Positions 1 through 9,170 of a stretch of DNA of 64,000 nucleotides are shown piece by piece. Position 1 is the first letter of the stretch, and the number at the start of each line of letters is the position of its first letter. The translations under genes were made by a program, and so were the position numbers. The stretch lies in assembly GCF_001679005.1 (NCBI RefSeq), contig NZ_LXTW01000003.1, positions 248,930 through 312,929 on the forward strand, in the 5' to 3' direction. The notes under the pieces were generated by a model. That model saw only the letters and a program-made list of their open reading frames with translations, searched no databases and was not told the origin of the DNA. The stretch is from Moraxella nonliquefaciens. Lineage in GTDB: Bacteria; Pseudomonadota; Gammaproteobacteria; Pseudomonadales; Moraxellaceae.

Positions 1-1
1 T

Positions 2-364
2 GCCAAAACCGCCAGTGGCTATCGCTTGCAAATTAAGGACTCATACAGCCACATCATTCATCAGGCATTCCCTGAACGTCAAGAAACCCTAAGCCAAGCC
101 TTATTAGAGACCCTAAGTGTTATCGCCTATAAACAGCCTGTTACACGCTTAGACATTGAGCATGTTCGTGGTGTGAGTGTGTCTAGCCACATCTTACGCC
201 AACTGTTTGATAAGGGCTGGATAATAGAAAAGGGGCATAAAGAGACATTGGGGCGACCTGCGTTATTGCATACCACCAAGGTGTTTTTGGATGCCTTTGG
301 TTTGAGTGATTTAAAAGAATTGCCCGAGTTGCCTGATTTGCAAAGTTTTAAAGTGGATAAATAG
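2..364 (+). CDS. scpB: ScpB, chromosome segregation/condensation protein B (5' truncated by window edge)
   Basis: This is the C-terminal 120 residues of the kleisin-associated winged-helix subunit of the SMC-ScpAB complex, which compacts and segregates the chromosome. The reading frame is open back to base 2 and reads through AKTASGYRLQI, so the true start lies outside the window and the TTG at 26 is not a start. The segment IAYKQPVTRLDIEHVRGV, about residues 45-62 of the visible part, is the characteristic second winged-helix sequence of ScpB. The following GRPALLHTTKVFLDAFGL is also typical of the family. The gene ends at TAG 362-364 and faces the next gene convergently. Confidence 0.93.
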   Translation, partial: AKTASGYRLQIKDSYSHIIHQAFPERQETLSQALLETLSVIAYKQPVTRLDIEHVRGVSVSSHILRQLFDKGWIIEKGHKETLGRPALLHTTKVFLDAFGLSDLKELPELPDLQSFKVDK

Positions 365-390
365 CACACATAGGCAAAATCAGACACACT

Positions 391-1116
391 CTAAATGCCC
401 TTTATCCTATTTTTTCTTTTGCGTTTGATTATTACAAATTTAATCATACGTTTAGAATGGTGAAACCATTTTTCCATATGAGAGTAACTGATTGCTGAGA
501 CAAAAATGACGGTGATGGGCAATAACATTGACCAATAACCGTATTTGGCATAAAGCCACACCGCCACAAAGCCACCACCAAAAAACCCCCACCATAATGC
601 ACTTTGTAGTGCCACTTTGGCAAGGCTTACCTTTCGCCCCACAAGCCAATGCCCCACAGTCGCCCCCAAATCAGAGGTTAGCCCTGTTAGATGCGTGGTG
701 CGTAGCACTGCCCCATGATAAGTTGCCACCATGGAGTTTTGTAGTCCACACGCCATGGCAATCAGCATTTGTCCATAGTTGTTGCCCGATAAATACAGCC
801 ATAAACTGCCACACAATAGGACAAATTCTAGGTGCATGGCATAACCATAATGGCGTTTGATGTGCAATTCACTGCCACCGATAATCATACCGCTTAGCAC
901 CGAGCCCAGCCAAAATGAAGCCACCGATATAAGCAATAACCACAGGTTTTGCCAGTCATGATGAAAGGATGTAACCGCCAACAAGCTGATGTTGCCTGTA
1001 ACGTGCGATGCTGAAACGTGAGTAAAGCCCATGAGTGCGGTTGTGTTTAAAATGCCAGCACTAAATGCCAGCACCACCGCCCCACACAGTACCCAGGTGG
1101 GAAGTTGGTTTTGCAT
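391..1116 (-). CDS. YoaK/DUF1275 family inner-membrane protein
   Basis: This 241-residue hydrophobic protein has about six predicted membrane spans. Recognisable blocks are an N-terminal GILNTTALMGFTHVSASHVTGN and a mid-protein GLQNSMVATYHGAVLRTTHLTG. The repeated glycine/asparagine-rich motif (G-L-x-N-x-x-A, then T-H-x-T-G) is typical of DUF1275, a family of uncharacterised inner-membrane proteins sometimes annotated as permeases. The C-terminus ends in a basic tail rich in Lys and Arg, presumably cytoplasmic. It stands alone, convergent with scpB and in the same direction as fabI further upstream. No clear Shine-Dalgarno sequence precedes the ATG. The substrate is unknown. Confidence 0.8.
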   Translation of the reverse strand: MQNQLPTWVLCGAVVLAFSAGILNTTALMGFTHVSASHVTGNISLLAVTSFHHDWQNLWLLLISVASFWLGSVLSGMIIGGSELHIKRHYGYAMHLEFVLLCGSLWLYLSGNNYGQMLIAMACGLQNSMVATYHGAVLRTTHLTGLTSDLGATVGHWLVGRKVSLAKVALQSALWWGFFGGGFVAVWLYAKYGYWSMLLPITVIFVSAISYSHMEKWFHHSKRMIKFVIIKRKRKNRIKGI

Positions 1117-1245
1117 GACTGATGAATGAGTAATAACAAATCAGCTAGTTTACAAAACTTTGAACAAAAATAAAAGCACACAAAACAAGGTGTGATTGAT
1201 TGTGTGCTGTTAAAATGTTACAAGGTTTTACAAAGCAATCATATC

Positions 1246-2058
1246 CTAATCAGTACTGTCCGTTACCAACTCCATAAGCTCACTGCTTAGTCCTACGGTG
1301 TTAAAGCCTGCATCCACAAACAAAATCTCACCTGTAATGCCACTTGCCCAAGGCGATAGCAAAAACAAGGCAGCATTTCCTACCTCCATTTGATTGATAT
1401 TACGTTGTAGGGGGCTGACCTTTTGAGTTATGTCCAACATTTTGCGAAATGACCCGATGCCACTGGCGGCAAGTGTGCGAATGGGTCCTGCACTGATGGC
1501 ATTGACACGAATGCCATCTTTACCAAGCGAACTTGCCAAATAACGCACTGATGATTCTAAACTGGCTTTGGCAAGTCCCATGACGTTGTAATTTGGCAAT
1601 ACAGAGATACTGCCTTCATAAGTTAAGGTTAATAGTGAACCTTGACGTTTGGCAAGCAGTTCACGACTGGCTTTGGCAAGTGCCACAAAACTATAACTGG
1701 ACACATCATGAGCGATGGCAAAACCCTCACGAGTTGTTGCCTCTGTAAAGTCGCCGTTTAGCTGTTCGGCAGGAGCAAAGCCAATGGCATGTACCACACC
1801 ATCCACACCGTCGCCCCAAATGCCAGCCACTTCATCAAAACATTTGCCAATCTCATCGTCCGAACTGACATCGCAAGGCAATACCGCCACTGCCCCAAAA
1901 GTTTGGGCAGCCATGTCCACCCGTTTTTTGATTTTATCATTGGGGTAGGTTAAAATCAGCTCTGCCCCTTCACGGTGCAAGCATTCGGCAATCGCCCATG
2001 CAATAGACAGCTTACTGGCGATGCCTGTTACCACAAATCTTTGACCTTTTAATAACAT
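1246..2058 (-). CDS. fabI: Enoyl-[acyl-carrier-protein] reductase (NADH), FabI type
   Basis: Catalyses the last reduction of each fatty-acid elongation cycle, trans-2-enoyl-ACP to acyl-ACP, in the cytoplasm. It is a short-chain dehydrogenase of 270 residues, the normal FabI length. The N-terminus carries the FabI-type nucleotide-binding block TGIASKLSIAWAIA (residues 11-24). The catalytic residues sit at Tyr147, Tyr157 and Lys164, in the Y-x6-K arrangement that separates FabI from ordinary reductases. An in-frame ATG twelve bases upstream (2070) also exists, but a GGAG ribosome site lies between the two ATGs and is correctly spaced for the one at 2058, so that start is chosen. FabI is the family hit by triclosan. 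Confidence 0.95.
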   Translation of the reverse strand: MLLKGQRFVVTGIASKLSIAWAIAECLHREGAELILTYPNDKIKKRVDMAAQTFGAVAVLPCDVSSDDEIGKCFDEVAGIWGDGVDGVVHAIGFAPAEQLNGDFTEATTREGFAIAHDVSSYSFVALAKASRELLAKRQGSLLTLTYEGSISVLPNYNVMGLAKASLESSVRYLASSLGKDGIRVNAISAGPIRTLAASGIGSFRKMLDITQKVSPLQRNINQMEVGNAALFLLSPWASGITGEILFVDAGFNTVGLSSELMELVTDSTD

Positions 2059-2261
2059 CGGTTGCTCCATTGATTTGATTAAATATTTATGTTAAAAGTG
2101 TTGGCATTATACCACAGATTTTATTAATTGGGGAAAATTTAGAAACGATTGTAAACTTTAATACCAAATGACCATTTACTTTACTTTTATGGCATCATTG
2201 ATGAAATGAAACAGTGCCATAAGAGCAAATCCATGAACATGACAAATCACACATAAATCAT

Positions 2262-2290
2262 TTGGCAAACCTTGTCTTTTTCGCTATAAT
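2262..2290 (+). promoter_or_regulatory. Sigma70-type promoter of folE
   Basis: A near-consensus -35 TTGGCA (2262-2267) and a perfect -10 TATAAT (2285-2290) are separated by 17 bases. The predicted start of transcription, near 2297, leaves a leader of about 23 bases before the folE ATG at 2320. This is one of the best-matching promoters in the window. Confidence 0.7.
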
Positions 2291-2319
2291 ATTACGTTTA
2301 TTTTTATTTTGATAACACT

Positions 2320-2943
2320 ATGTGCCAACATTGCGATTGCGACAGCCCCGCCAACCCCACTTTTTCTTTTAATGCAAAAGACACCGCCCAACATTACGCC
2401 AACATCATCCTAGCCAGTGGCGAGAACCTGCACCGTGAAGGACTGCTTGATACGCCCATGCGTGCCGCCAAAGCCTTTGGCGACTTGACAGCAGGTTATC
2501 ATCAAGACCTGCACACAGTTGCCAACGGTGCCATCTTTGCCAGTGATAATCCTGATTTGGTGCTGGTGCAAAACATTGAATTTTATTCGCTGTGCGAACA
2601 TCATATTTTACCTTTTTTTGGTGTGGCACATATCGGCTATCTGCCAGATGGCAAAGTATTGGGTTTATCCAAATTGGCTCGTATTGTTGATATGTATGCC
2701 AAGCGTCTACAAATCCAAGAAAATCTTACCAAGCAAATCGCCCAAGCCATTCATGAGTTGACTGACTGTCGTGGCGTGGCAGTTGTCATGGATGCAAGCC
2801 ACATGTGCATGATGATGCGTGGTGTGGGCAAACAGCAGTCTACCACTCGCACCACGTGTATGCTTGGGGTGTATGAGACGGACAGTCAGGCTCGCATGGA
2901 GTTTTTGAGCACCATTCCTAAGCGTGTGCCTGCATTTGGTTGA
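2320..2943 (+). CDS. folE: GTP cyclohydrolase I
   Basis: Converts GTP to 7,8-dihydroneopterin triphosphate, the first step of folate (and queuosine precursor) synthesis. The protein has 207 residues, normal for type IA. Zinc ligands are visible as Cys92 and His95 in LCEHH and Cys163 in DASHMCMMMRGV. The substrate-binding signature GLSKLARIVDMYAKRLQ follows the first zinc motif. The N-terminus has an extra Cys/His cluster (MCQHCDCDSP) that is not part of the conserved active site. It is transcribed alone from the promoter just upstream and closed by a strong hairpin terminator. Confidence 0.95.
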   Translation: MCQHCDCDSPANPTFSFNAKDTAQHYANIILASGENLHREGLLDTPMRAAKAFGDLTAGYHQDLHTVANGAIFASDNPDLVLVQNIEFYSLCEHHILPFFGVAHIGYLPDGKVLGLSKLARIVDMYAKRLQIQENLTKQIAQAIHELTDCRGVAVVMDASHMCMMMRGVGKQQSTTRTTCMLGVYETDSQARMEFLSTIPKRVPAFG

Positions 2944-2971
2944 TGACATTCATGGTATTTTAGACCGAAAC

Positions 2972-3003
2972 AACAAAGACCCCTTTTTGGGGTCTTTGTT
3001 GCA
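2972..3003 (+). terminator. Rho-independent terminator after folE
   Basis: A perfect 12-bp stem (2972-2983 with 2989-3000) encloses a five-T loop. The stem reads AACAAAGACCCC on the left arm. The symmetric A/T-rich flanks mean it can also serve the convergent dps gene. Confidence 0.85.
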
Positions 3004-3026
3004 TTTTGATTTAAAATGATTTTGGA

Positions 3027-3497
3027 TTAGCCTAAGAAAGCATTATACATCCAAATTTCTTTTTCTTGGGCTTGAATGTAGCCTGTTACGATATCAGCAG
3101 TACCTTGGTCAGATGCTGATTCGGCAATCTCAATAACGGCACGTTGCTCTTCAATGAGGGTTTGTAGTCCCTTAACCACGCCCAAAACACAAGCACGACC
3201 ATCAAACACGCCTTTGTCTTCTTTGATGCCAGAACGCTCGGCAAAATCACTATAAGCGTGTAGCGGTGTACCACCTAGGGTTAGAATACGTTCAGCGATT
3301 TCGTCAATTTGTAATTGTAGCTCGGTGTAGAGCTCTTCAAATTTTGGGTGTAAGGTAAAAAAATGTTCGCCTTTGACATTCCAATGATAGCCACGTACGT
3401 TGATATAAAATAGATGGTAGCTTGACAATAGGGCATTTAGGGCTTTGATGGCGGGGGTTAGTTCTGCTTTTTCAAGACCGATTTGATTGGTACTCAT
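3027..3497 (-). CDS. dps: Dps-family DNA-binding ferritin
   Basis: A mini-ferritin that oxidises and stores iron with hydrogen peroxide and protects DNA in stress. The 156-residue length and single four-helix bundle fit Dps. The ferroxidase site is visible as the His in the RGYHWNVKG motif (about residue 39) followed by H-P-K-F-E-E-L-Y and QLQIDEIAERI, which supply the Asp/Glu ligands of the neighbouring subunit. The N-terminus lacks a long Lys/Arg tail, so DNA binding may be weak. A GGAGAAAG ribosome site precedes the ATG. It is a single gene facing folE. No clear OxyR or Fur site was recognised upstream. Confidence 0.92.
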   Translation of the reverse strand: MSTNQIGLEKAELTPAIKALNALLSSYHLFYINVRGYHWNVKGEHFFTLHPKFEELYTELQLQIDEIAERILTLGGTPLHAYSDFAERSGIKEDKGVFDGRACVLGVVKGLQTLIEEQRAVIEIAESASDQGTADIVTGYIQAQEKEIWMYNAFLG

Positions 3498-3662
3498 GAT
3501 ACTTTCTCCGTTTGGTTGGTTTACTATTGCAATCAGTTGTTATTGATTGATAATATCATCATATCATCATTTTGTGATAAGTAAAATTAATGATTTTGAT
3601 GACTGGCATAAATTTATTCAATAAATACTTACTATATTTGTGGATTTTGTGGTTTTATATTA

Positions 3663-4340
3663 TTATATTGTGATGTTATCGGTTTTCAAGCCCTTTGGTG
3701 TAACTTCTTGTAAGTGTTTGATGACGGTATTTATGGGAAAATGTTGCTCGCTTAGGCGTTTGGGCAGGATTTGACTGCCCCTTTGCCCATTTAATTCAAA
3801 CATGATAAAGATAAAGCCATCAGTCTCATCCCATTGGTTGACCGCTGACCATGGAATGACTCCCTGTTGTTGTGTGGGGGCATGGCGTAGGTTCATGCCA
3901 CGCATTTGGGCAGTGGGGGCATTTTTGGTGGGGATGGACATGATAAGTCCATGATTTTGCACGCCAAGTTTTAATCCGTTCATCTCATCTGGCAGAGCAC
4001 TATTGGCAACTTGCTTTTCAAACTCTTTTTTCATGTACCATTGTAGTCCAAGTGTCCGTAGAGCAAGGTAGATACCAACGCCAAAGAGCATGACCCAAAA
4101 AATAATCGTGGAGTAGCCACTGACAAACACAAGCCCCAAAATGGCAAGCACGACCAGCACACCCAAAATAATCCACTCTTTGGTGCCAATGGATTTAAAG
4201 CCGACCGATTGGGCGGTTTTTTCAAATAAAGCAAGCTGTGCCGACTTAAATTCAGCATCCGTCATGTTCAGTGCGATAGGTTGTAAGGTGTAGGGATAGA
4301 GTGCTTGTTGTTTTTTGGCTTTTATTTTGGCTTGACTCAT
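3663..4340 (-). CDS. YcxB-like membrane protein of unknown function
   Basis: A 225-residue protein with a soluble N-terminal segment, two adjacent transmembrane helices (about residues 57-95, WIILGVLVVLAILGLVF then IIFWVMLFGVGIYLAL) and a soluble C-terminal domain. The C-terminal domain contains GVIPWSAVNQWDETDGFIFI and an ILPKR motif. This layout (two membrane spans, then a small beta-rich domain with a W-x-x-V block and an LPKR-like motif) is that of YcxB-like proteins, whose role is unknown. The gene is divergent from serS. Assignment rests on overall pattern only. Confidence 0.55.
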   Translation of the reverse strand: MSQAKIKAKKQQALYPYTLQPIALNMTDAEFKSAQLALFEKTAQSVGFKSIGTKEWIILGVLVVLAILGLVFVSGYSTIIFWVMLFGVGIYLALRTLGLQWYMKKEFEKQVANSALPDEMNGLKLGVQNHGLIMSIPTKNAPTAQMRGMNLRHAPTQQQGVIPWSAVNQWDETDGFIFIMFELNGQRGSQILPKRLSEQHFPINTVIKHLQEVTPKGLKTDNITI

Positions 4341-4477
4341 GGCGGTTAATTCTCAGTAAAATGCCTATATTACCCAAAACTTGCCAAAAAATAAACCCAA
4401 AAAACAAAAACAAGTGAAATTTTGTGGTAAATTTGATATGATGGGCAAAATTTAGTAAAGTTGGTAAAAGGTAAATC

Positions 4478-5737
4478 ATGCTAGACCCAAAATTATTACG
4501 CACCGATTTGGTTGCCCTAAAAGACAAACTGGCAACTCGTGGTTATGAACTTGATGTGGCATTTTGGACGGACGTAGAAAACAAGCGTAAAGAGCTGCAA
4601 GTTTATACCGAAGAGCTACAATCCCAAAAAAATGCAGGAGCAAAAAAGATTGGCGAATTAAAACGCAGTGGTGGCAATGCTGATGAGCTGCTTGCCCAAA
4701 TGCAAAAGCTAAGCGATGAGATGAAAGCCGCTGAAAATAAGCTTAGGGAGTTGCAGGCAGTCATCACAAACGCAAGCCTTGCCATACCGAACCTACCCGA
4801 TGACAGCGTGCCTGTGGGGGCAGACGAGAGCGACAACGTGGAAGTACGCAAATGGGGTACGCCACGGGTCTTTGATTTTGAGGTTAAAGACCATACCGAC
4901 ATTGGCGAGGGCTTAGGACAGCTTGATTTTGCACTGGCAAGCAAATTGACAGGGGCAAGATTTAGCACATTAAAGGGCGGACTTGCCAGACTAAACCGAG
5001 CATTGATTGGGTTTATGCTAGACACCCATATCGCCAAAGGCTATACCGAGATGTACGTGCCTTATATGGTAAATGCCGACAGCTTAAAGGGAACAGGACA
5101 ATTACCCAAATTTGAAGAGGACTTGTTTAAGGTGTCAGATGGTTATTATATGATACCCACAAGCGAGGTGCCACTTACCAACACTGTGCGTGATACCATA
5201 CTCTCCCCAAACGATTTACCGATGAAGCTTACCGCTCATACGCCTTGTTTTAGAAGTGAGGCTGGGTCAGCAGGGCGAGATACTCGTGGGCTTATCCGTC
5301 AGCACCAATTTGAAAAGGTAGAAATGGTACAAATTGTGCGTGCTGATACGTCCATGCAAGCCCTAGAAGAGATGACGGCACAAGCTGAGAGTATTTTGCA
5401 AGCGTTGGAGCTTCCCTATCGTGTCGTCATGTTATGCACAGGAGACATGGGTTTTGGGGCGGTTAAGACTTATGATATTGAGGTGTGGTTGCCATCTCAG
5501 GATGCTTACCGTGAGATTAGTAGCTGTTCTAACTGTGGCGATTTTCAGGCACGGCGTATGGGAGCGAGGGTCAAAGACGGTAAACAAACAGAGCTTGTTC
5601 ATACCCTAAACGGCTCAGGGCTTGCGGTGGGACGTACTTTACTTGCCATCTTAGAAAATCATCAAAATGCTGATGGCACGGTCAATATTCCTAAGGCATT
5701 ACAGCCTTATATGGACGGCATGCAAGTGCTTAGATGA
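4478..5737 (+). CDS. serS: Seryl-tRNA synthetase
   Basis: A class II aminoacyl-tRNA synthetase charging tRNA-Ser (and tRNA-Sec where present). It has 419 residues. The N-terminal coiled-coil arm that grips the tRNA extra arm spans about residues 25-105 (Lys/Glu/Gln-rich). The catalytic domain shows motif 2 (TPCFRSEAGSAGRDTRGLIR, about residues 259-278) and motif 3 (NGSGLAVGRTLLAILEN near the C-terminus). The seryl-specific region TSEVPLTN is also present. An AAAGG ribosome site precedes ATG 4478. The gene ends just before a hairpin terminator and marks the left border of the accessory island. Confidence 0.97.
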   Translation: MLDPKLLRTDLVALKDKLATRGYELDVAFWTDVENKRKELQVYTEELQSQKNAGAKKIGELKRSGGNADELLAQMQKLSDEMKAAENKLRELQAVITNASLAIPNLPDDSVPVGADESDNVEVRKWGTPRVFDFEVKDHTDIGEGLGQLDFALASKLTGARFSTLKGGLARLNRALIGFMLDTHIAKGYTEMYVPYMVNADSLKGTGQLPKFEEDLFKVSDGYYMIPTSEVPLTNTVRDTILSPNDLPMKLTAHTPCFRSEAGSAGRDTRGLIRQHQFEKVEMVQIVRADTSMQALEEMTAQAESILQALELPYRVVMLCTGDMGFGAVKTYDIEVWLPSQDAYREISSCSNCGDFQARRMGARVKDGKQTELVHTLNGSGLAVGRTLLAILENHQNADGTVNIPKALQPYMDGMQVLR

Positions 5738-5747
5738 CGTGTTAAAG

Positions 5748-5777
5748 CCGTTTGGTCTTAAAGCCAAGCGGTTTTTT
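5748..5777 (+). terminator. Rho-independent terminator after serS
   Basis: An 8-bp stem, CCGTTTGG (5748-5755) with CCAAGCGG (5764-5771) including one G-U pair, is followed by six T residues. It separates serS transcription from the downstream defence-like genes. Confidence 0.75.
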
Positions 5778-5810
5778 GGTGATGATGCTTCTTGTATTTG
5801 CTAAGCACCT

Positions 5811-5840
5811 ATCTTAAAATAAAACATCTTAAAATAAAAC
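5811..5840 (+). repeat. Perfect 15-bp tandem duplication upstream of the drmA-like gene
   Basis: The 15-mer ATCTTAAAATAAAAC occurs twice head to tail (5811-5825 and 5826-5840), ending 24 bases before the ATG of the helicase gene. It lies in the only promoter-sized gap before the five-gene cluster. It could be a regulator site or a slippage-prone spacer, but no known motif was recognised. Confidence 0.85.
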
Positions 5841-5864
5841 AGTTATGAGCAAAAGAGATTTTTT

Positions 5865-8800
5865 ATGAATGAGGTGACAGATGCCAAAGATTTGATGGCA
5901 CAACGACGCCGTCGCATGGTGGAGTGGGTAAAGGCAGAGTTATCAGGTGCTAATCTTAAACAATCACAAAAGTATGTGGGATTACCATCTGACAGATATG
6001 TAATAGGTGTGCTGTTTCCTATTGGAGCAAGAATGGGCATTGACCCAGCTTATGATGCAACTGATGCAACTGATGAGACGGCAACAGATGTCATATTTAC
6101 CCAAGAATATAAAAACCAGACCGCCGAATCGGTTAAGCAACTTCGCTACGTACCACCATCATCAGTGGGTTTTTCATTTTTTGTGGCAGATAAGGTTTGG
6201 CAAATTCAAGTCATGGCATCTGCCAAGCGTTTTGTTGACGTTGATAATGAAACTGGTGGTCAAAATCGTGATGAACAAGGTCGTTATGTTAAAAATACGT
6301 ACCAATTAGATTGTTTGTCATTATCCATGGACAGCATTGTTATCCGTCATGATGATGCTCAAAAAAATCACCATATTTTTACCACACATGATAACAACAG
6401 ACAAAGATGTTTGGGGTGTATTAATATCCGCACAACACCGCACGCTCATGGCACAATCGTTACAGTAAGTCTTGTCAATACCCAGCAGTTGGGAGATGAT
6501 GAGTCTGATGATAAAAAACAAAACACCGAGACTAAGAGTTACCATAGAAAAGAGCAGACCCTAAAAACGCTATTTGATGTAAAACTCTCTTGTGTGATAG
6601 ATTTGGGCGTGGTAGGTGATTATCCTGATGTGGATCATGCCCTGCTTAGTCAAAGTGAACAAGAAATACAGTTACAATACCGCCACAAAAAAGTCTATGC
6701 AGTCGGACATGGGGCGGCAGCTCATTGGATGCTAAAAAATGGGCAAGTACATGAGATTATGTCGGATTTTATGCCCATTCAGGAAGTGCCACAGGTTACC
6801 GCCGACATAAATGATGAGTCAATAAAAAATGTACTGTCTATGGCGTTTTTACAAAAGACGCACACCAACACCCAAATGGTATGCCAAGAGTTAAAAGAAT
6901 TTGTGGGGTGTTATCGCCAATGGATAAATACTCAGATTCATGAACTCAAAGGCATTGACGCCCAAAATAAATCGGCAGGCGAGCGTTTGGTGTCCGCCAT
7001 GACCACAGCATGTGAACGTATGTATGCAGGGATTGAACTGATTGAATCTGATGAGATGGTTGCCACTGCTTTTGCTTATGCCAATCGTGCCATGGACATG
7101 CAAATGACTCACTCAACGAAAAGTTGGCGTGCCTTTCAGTTGGCGTTTATCTTGACTGCGTTAAAATCTACCACGCTTGAATGCGATGATTTTCGTGATG
7201 TCGTTGATTTGATTTGGTTTCCAACAGGAGGTGGCAAGACCGAAGCGTATCTTGGATTGACGGCTTATCAGATTTTATACAGACGCCTAAAATATCCAGA
7301 TTCAGGAGCTGGCACGACGGTACTCATGCGTTATACCTTAAAGTTACTCACCGTTCAGCAGTTTTTGCGAGCCACTCGCCTAATCTGTGCCTTGGAACTT
7401 ATCCGTAAAGGCGATGCCATGTTTGGGCAAGAGTCAATCAGTATCGGACTTTGGGTGGGGCAGTCATCAAGTCCAAATACCTTAAAAGATGCCCAAGAGC
7501 GACTACAAAAAGCCAGGCAAAAAAATGAGTACAGTTCACTCATCATTACCCAATGCCCATGGTGTCATACAACCTTTGACCATCAAAATTTTCACACAGA
7601 TGGGAGCAGTTTTTATATCACTTGTCATAATAAAGCATGTGATTATGGCAAGCATGATACAAAGTTACCTTGTCAAATCGTTGATGAGATGCTATATCAG
7701 ACCCCGCCAACTGTTCTGCTTGCTACCATAGATAAATGTGCGATGTTTGCATGGCATGAGAGTTCATCTGCCTTTTTTGGTTGTGGCTCAAATCGTCCGC
7801 CTGAGCTTATCATTCAAGATGAGTTGCATTTGATTGCCAATGCGTTGGGTTCGGTCGCAGGAATGTACGAATCTGCCTTACAGACGGTCATTAGTGCCAA
7901 AGGGGTACGTCCTAAATATGTGGCATCAACCGCCACCATCAAAGAAGCCAAAAACCAAGTACAGCGACTGTTTGCCAAAGATTTGGCGATTTTTCCCCCG
8001 CAAGGTTTGTCTGCTGATGATGCGTTTTTTGCCAAAGAAGTACCACTTGATGTACGAGCAGGCAGACTGTATGTGGGTTATTTTGCCCCAATACTTAGCC
8101 GTCGCAAAGCATTGACACCTTTGGCATCTTTGCTGATGATTGCTCCTTTTGTTCAGTTTGGGTACAGCCAACAGGAGTACACTGATTGGGTAGATTCTTG
8201 GTGGACACAAGTGGTGTATCATGGCAGTCTAAAAGCTGTGGGCAATAGCCATCAGGCATTTTTGTCAGACGTTAAATCCTATTATCAAGATTATGCCAAT
8301 GAGTTTTTCGGTTATGATGATAATATGAGATTGGGTGCAAAAGACAAACTTGCAGAGTTGGGTTTTGATGAAAATTTTTTTAATGATGTGGTAGCAAAAG
8401 ACATTCAAGGACGGCAATCGGCGGTCATCAAACAGCTTACCAGTAATAACACCGACAGTGATAACACTCGCATTTTTGGACAGCTTGCCAAAGACAGAAA
8501 CGACCCTGAGTCGGTCAGTGTGGTGCTTGCTACCAACATGGTTGCCACAGGGCTTGATGTTTCTCGTTTGGCACTTATGATTATGAACGGTCAGCCCATC
8601 ACAACCGCTGAGTACATTCAAGCAAGCAGTCGTGTGGGGCGTGGCGATGTTGCAGGGATTGTGTTTGCCAATTATTATAAAGACCAAGCTCGAAGTTTAT
8701 CACATTATGAAAATTTCTACCCTTATCATCAGTCTTTTTATCGCCATGTAGAGCCAACCAGCATCACCCCTTATACACATCAAGCCCGTCGCCGAGCATT

Positions 8801-9170
8801 GCATGCAGGGCTTATCATTGCGGTACGACATGGTGTTTTATCCATGCTTGGCAATGATAAGGCTCATACATTCCGTGCCAAAGATACAAACATCAAAGAG
8901 ATTATTGATATTTATAAAGGATTTTGTTGTCAGGCAGACCCTGACCGAGCAGATGCTATTGTGCGTCATATTGATGATTTGTGTCAAGAGTGGCAAGGGC
9001 ATGCTCAGAGGCTCTCTGCCAGACGTTTTTCGCCAAAATTGTACTACAAGGCTCAGGACGGCACGGGCAGAAGTTTAATGTATGTTCATGGGCAAGATGA
9101 AAGGGGGCTTTGGGCGACTTTGCAAAGCATGCGTAATGTAGAGGATACAGGGGTGCTGGGGATATTATGA
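5865..9170 (+). CDS. DrmA-like SF2 helicase (DISARM-type core helicase)
   Basis: A large helicase of 1101 residues, in the size range of DISARM DrmA. SF2 motifs are clear: Walker A F-P-T-G-G-G-K-T at 452-459, Walker B D-E-L-H at 652-655, motif III S-T-A-T at 688-691, and motif VI Q-A-S-S-R-V-G-R at 919-926. Between motifs I and II sits a probable zinc ribbon, Cys564-x2-Cys567 with Cys587-x4-Cys592. The N-terminal 440 residues match no domain I recognise. It overlaps the next gene by four bases (ATGA), so the two are co-translated, as drmA and drmB usually are. DISARM is an anti-phage system; that this copy is defensive is inferred from homology pattern and context. It could belong to another DUF1998-associated helicase family. 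Confidence 0.75.
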   Translation: MNEVTDAKDLMAQRRRRMVEWVKAELSGANLKQSQKYVGLPSDRYVIGVLFPIGARMGIDPAYDATDATDETATDVIFTQEYKNQTAESVKQLRYVPPSSVGFSFFVADKVWQIQVMASAKRFVDVDNETGGQNRDEQGRYVKNTYQLDCLSLSMDSIVIRHDDAQKNHHIFTTHDNNRQRCLGCINIRTTPHAHGTIVTVSLVNTQQLGDDESDDKKQNTETKSYHRKEQTLKTLFDVKLSCVIDLGVVGDYPDVDHALLSQSEQEIQLQYRHKKVYAVGHGAAAHWMLKNGQVHEIMSDFMPIQEVPQVTADINDESIKNVLSMAFLQKTHTNTQMVCQELKEFVGCYRQWINTQIHELKGIDAQNKSAGERLVSAMTTACERMYAGIELIESDEMVATAFAYANRAMDMQMTHSTKSWRAFQLAFILTALKSTTLECDDFRDVVDLIWFPTGGGKTEAYLGLTAYQILYRRLKYPDSGAGTTVLMRYTLKLLTVQQFLRATRLICALELIRKGDAMFGQESISIGLWVGQSSSPNTLKDAQERLQKARQKNEYSSLIITQCPWCHTTFDHQNFHTDGSSFYITCHNKACDYGKHDTKLPCQIVDEMLYQTPPTVLLATIDKCAMFAWHESSSAFFGCGSNRPPELIIQDELHLIANALGSVAGMYESALQTVISAKGVRPKYVASTATIKEAKNQVQRLFAKDLAIFPPQGLSADDAFFAKEVPLDVRAGRLYVGYFAPILSRRKALTPLASLLMIAPFVQFGYSQQEYTDWVDSWWTQVVYHGSLKAVGNSHQAFLSDVKSYYQDYANEFFGYDDNMRLGAKDKLAELGFDENFFNDVVAKDIQGRQSAVIKQLTSNNTDSDNTRIFGQLAKDRNDPESVSVVLATNMVATGLDVSRLALMIMNGQPITTAEYIQASSRVGRGDVAGIVFANYYKDQARSLSHYENFYPYHQSFYRHVEPTSITPYTHQARRRALHAGLIIAVRHGVLSMLGNDKAHTFRAKDTNIKEIIDIYKGFCCQADPDRADAIVRHIDDLCQEWQGHAQRLSARRFSPKLYYKAQDGTGRSLMYVHGQDERGLWATLQSMRNVEDTGVLGIL

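Noticed and set aside
528..860. Plus-strand reading frame of 110 codons
   Set aside because: It lies wholly inside the minus-strand YoaK-like gene and has a repetitive His/Pro/Gln composition typical of an antisense shadow.
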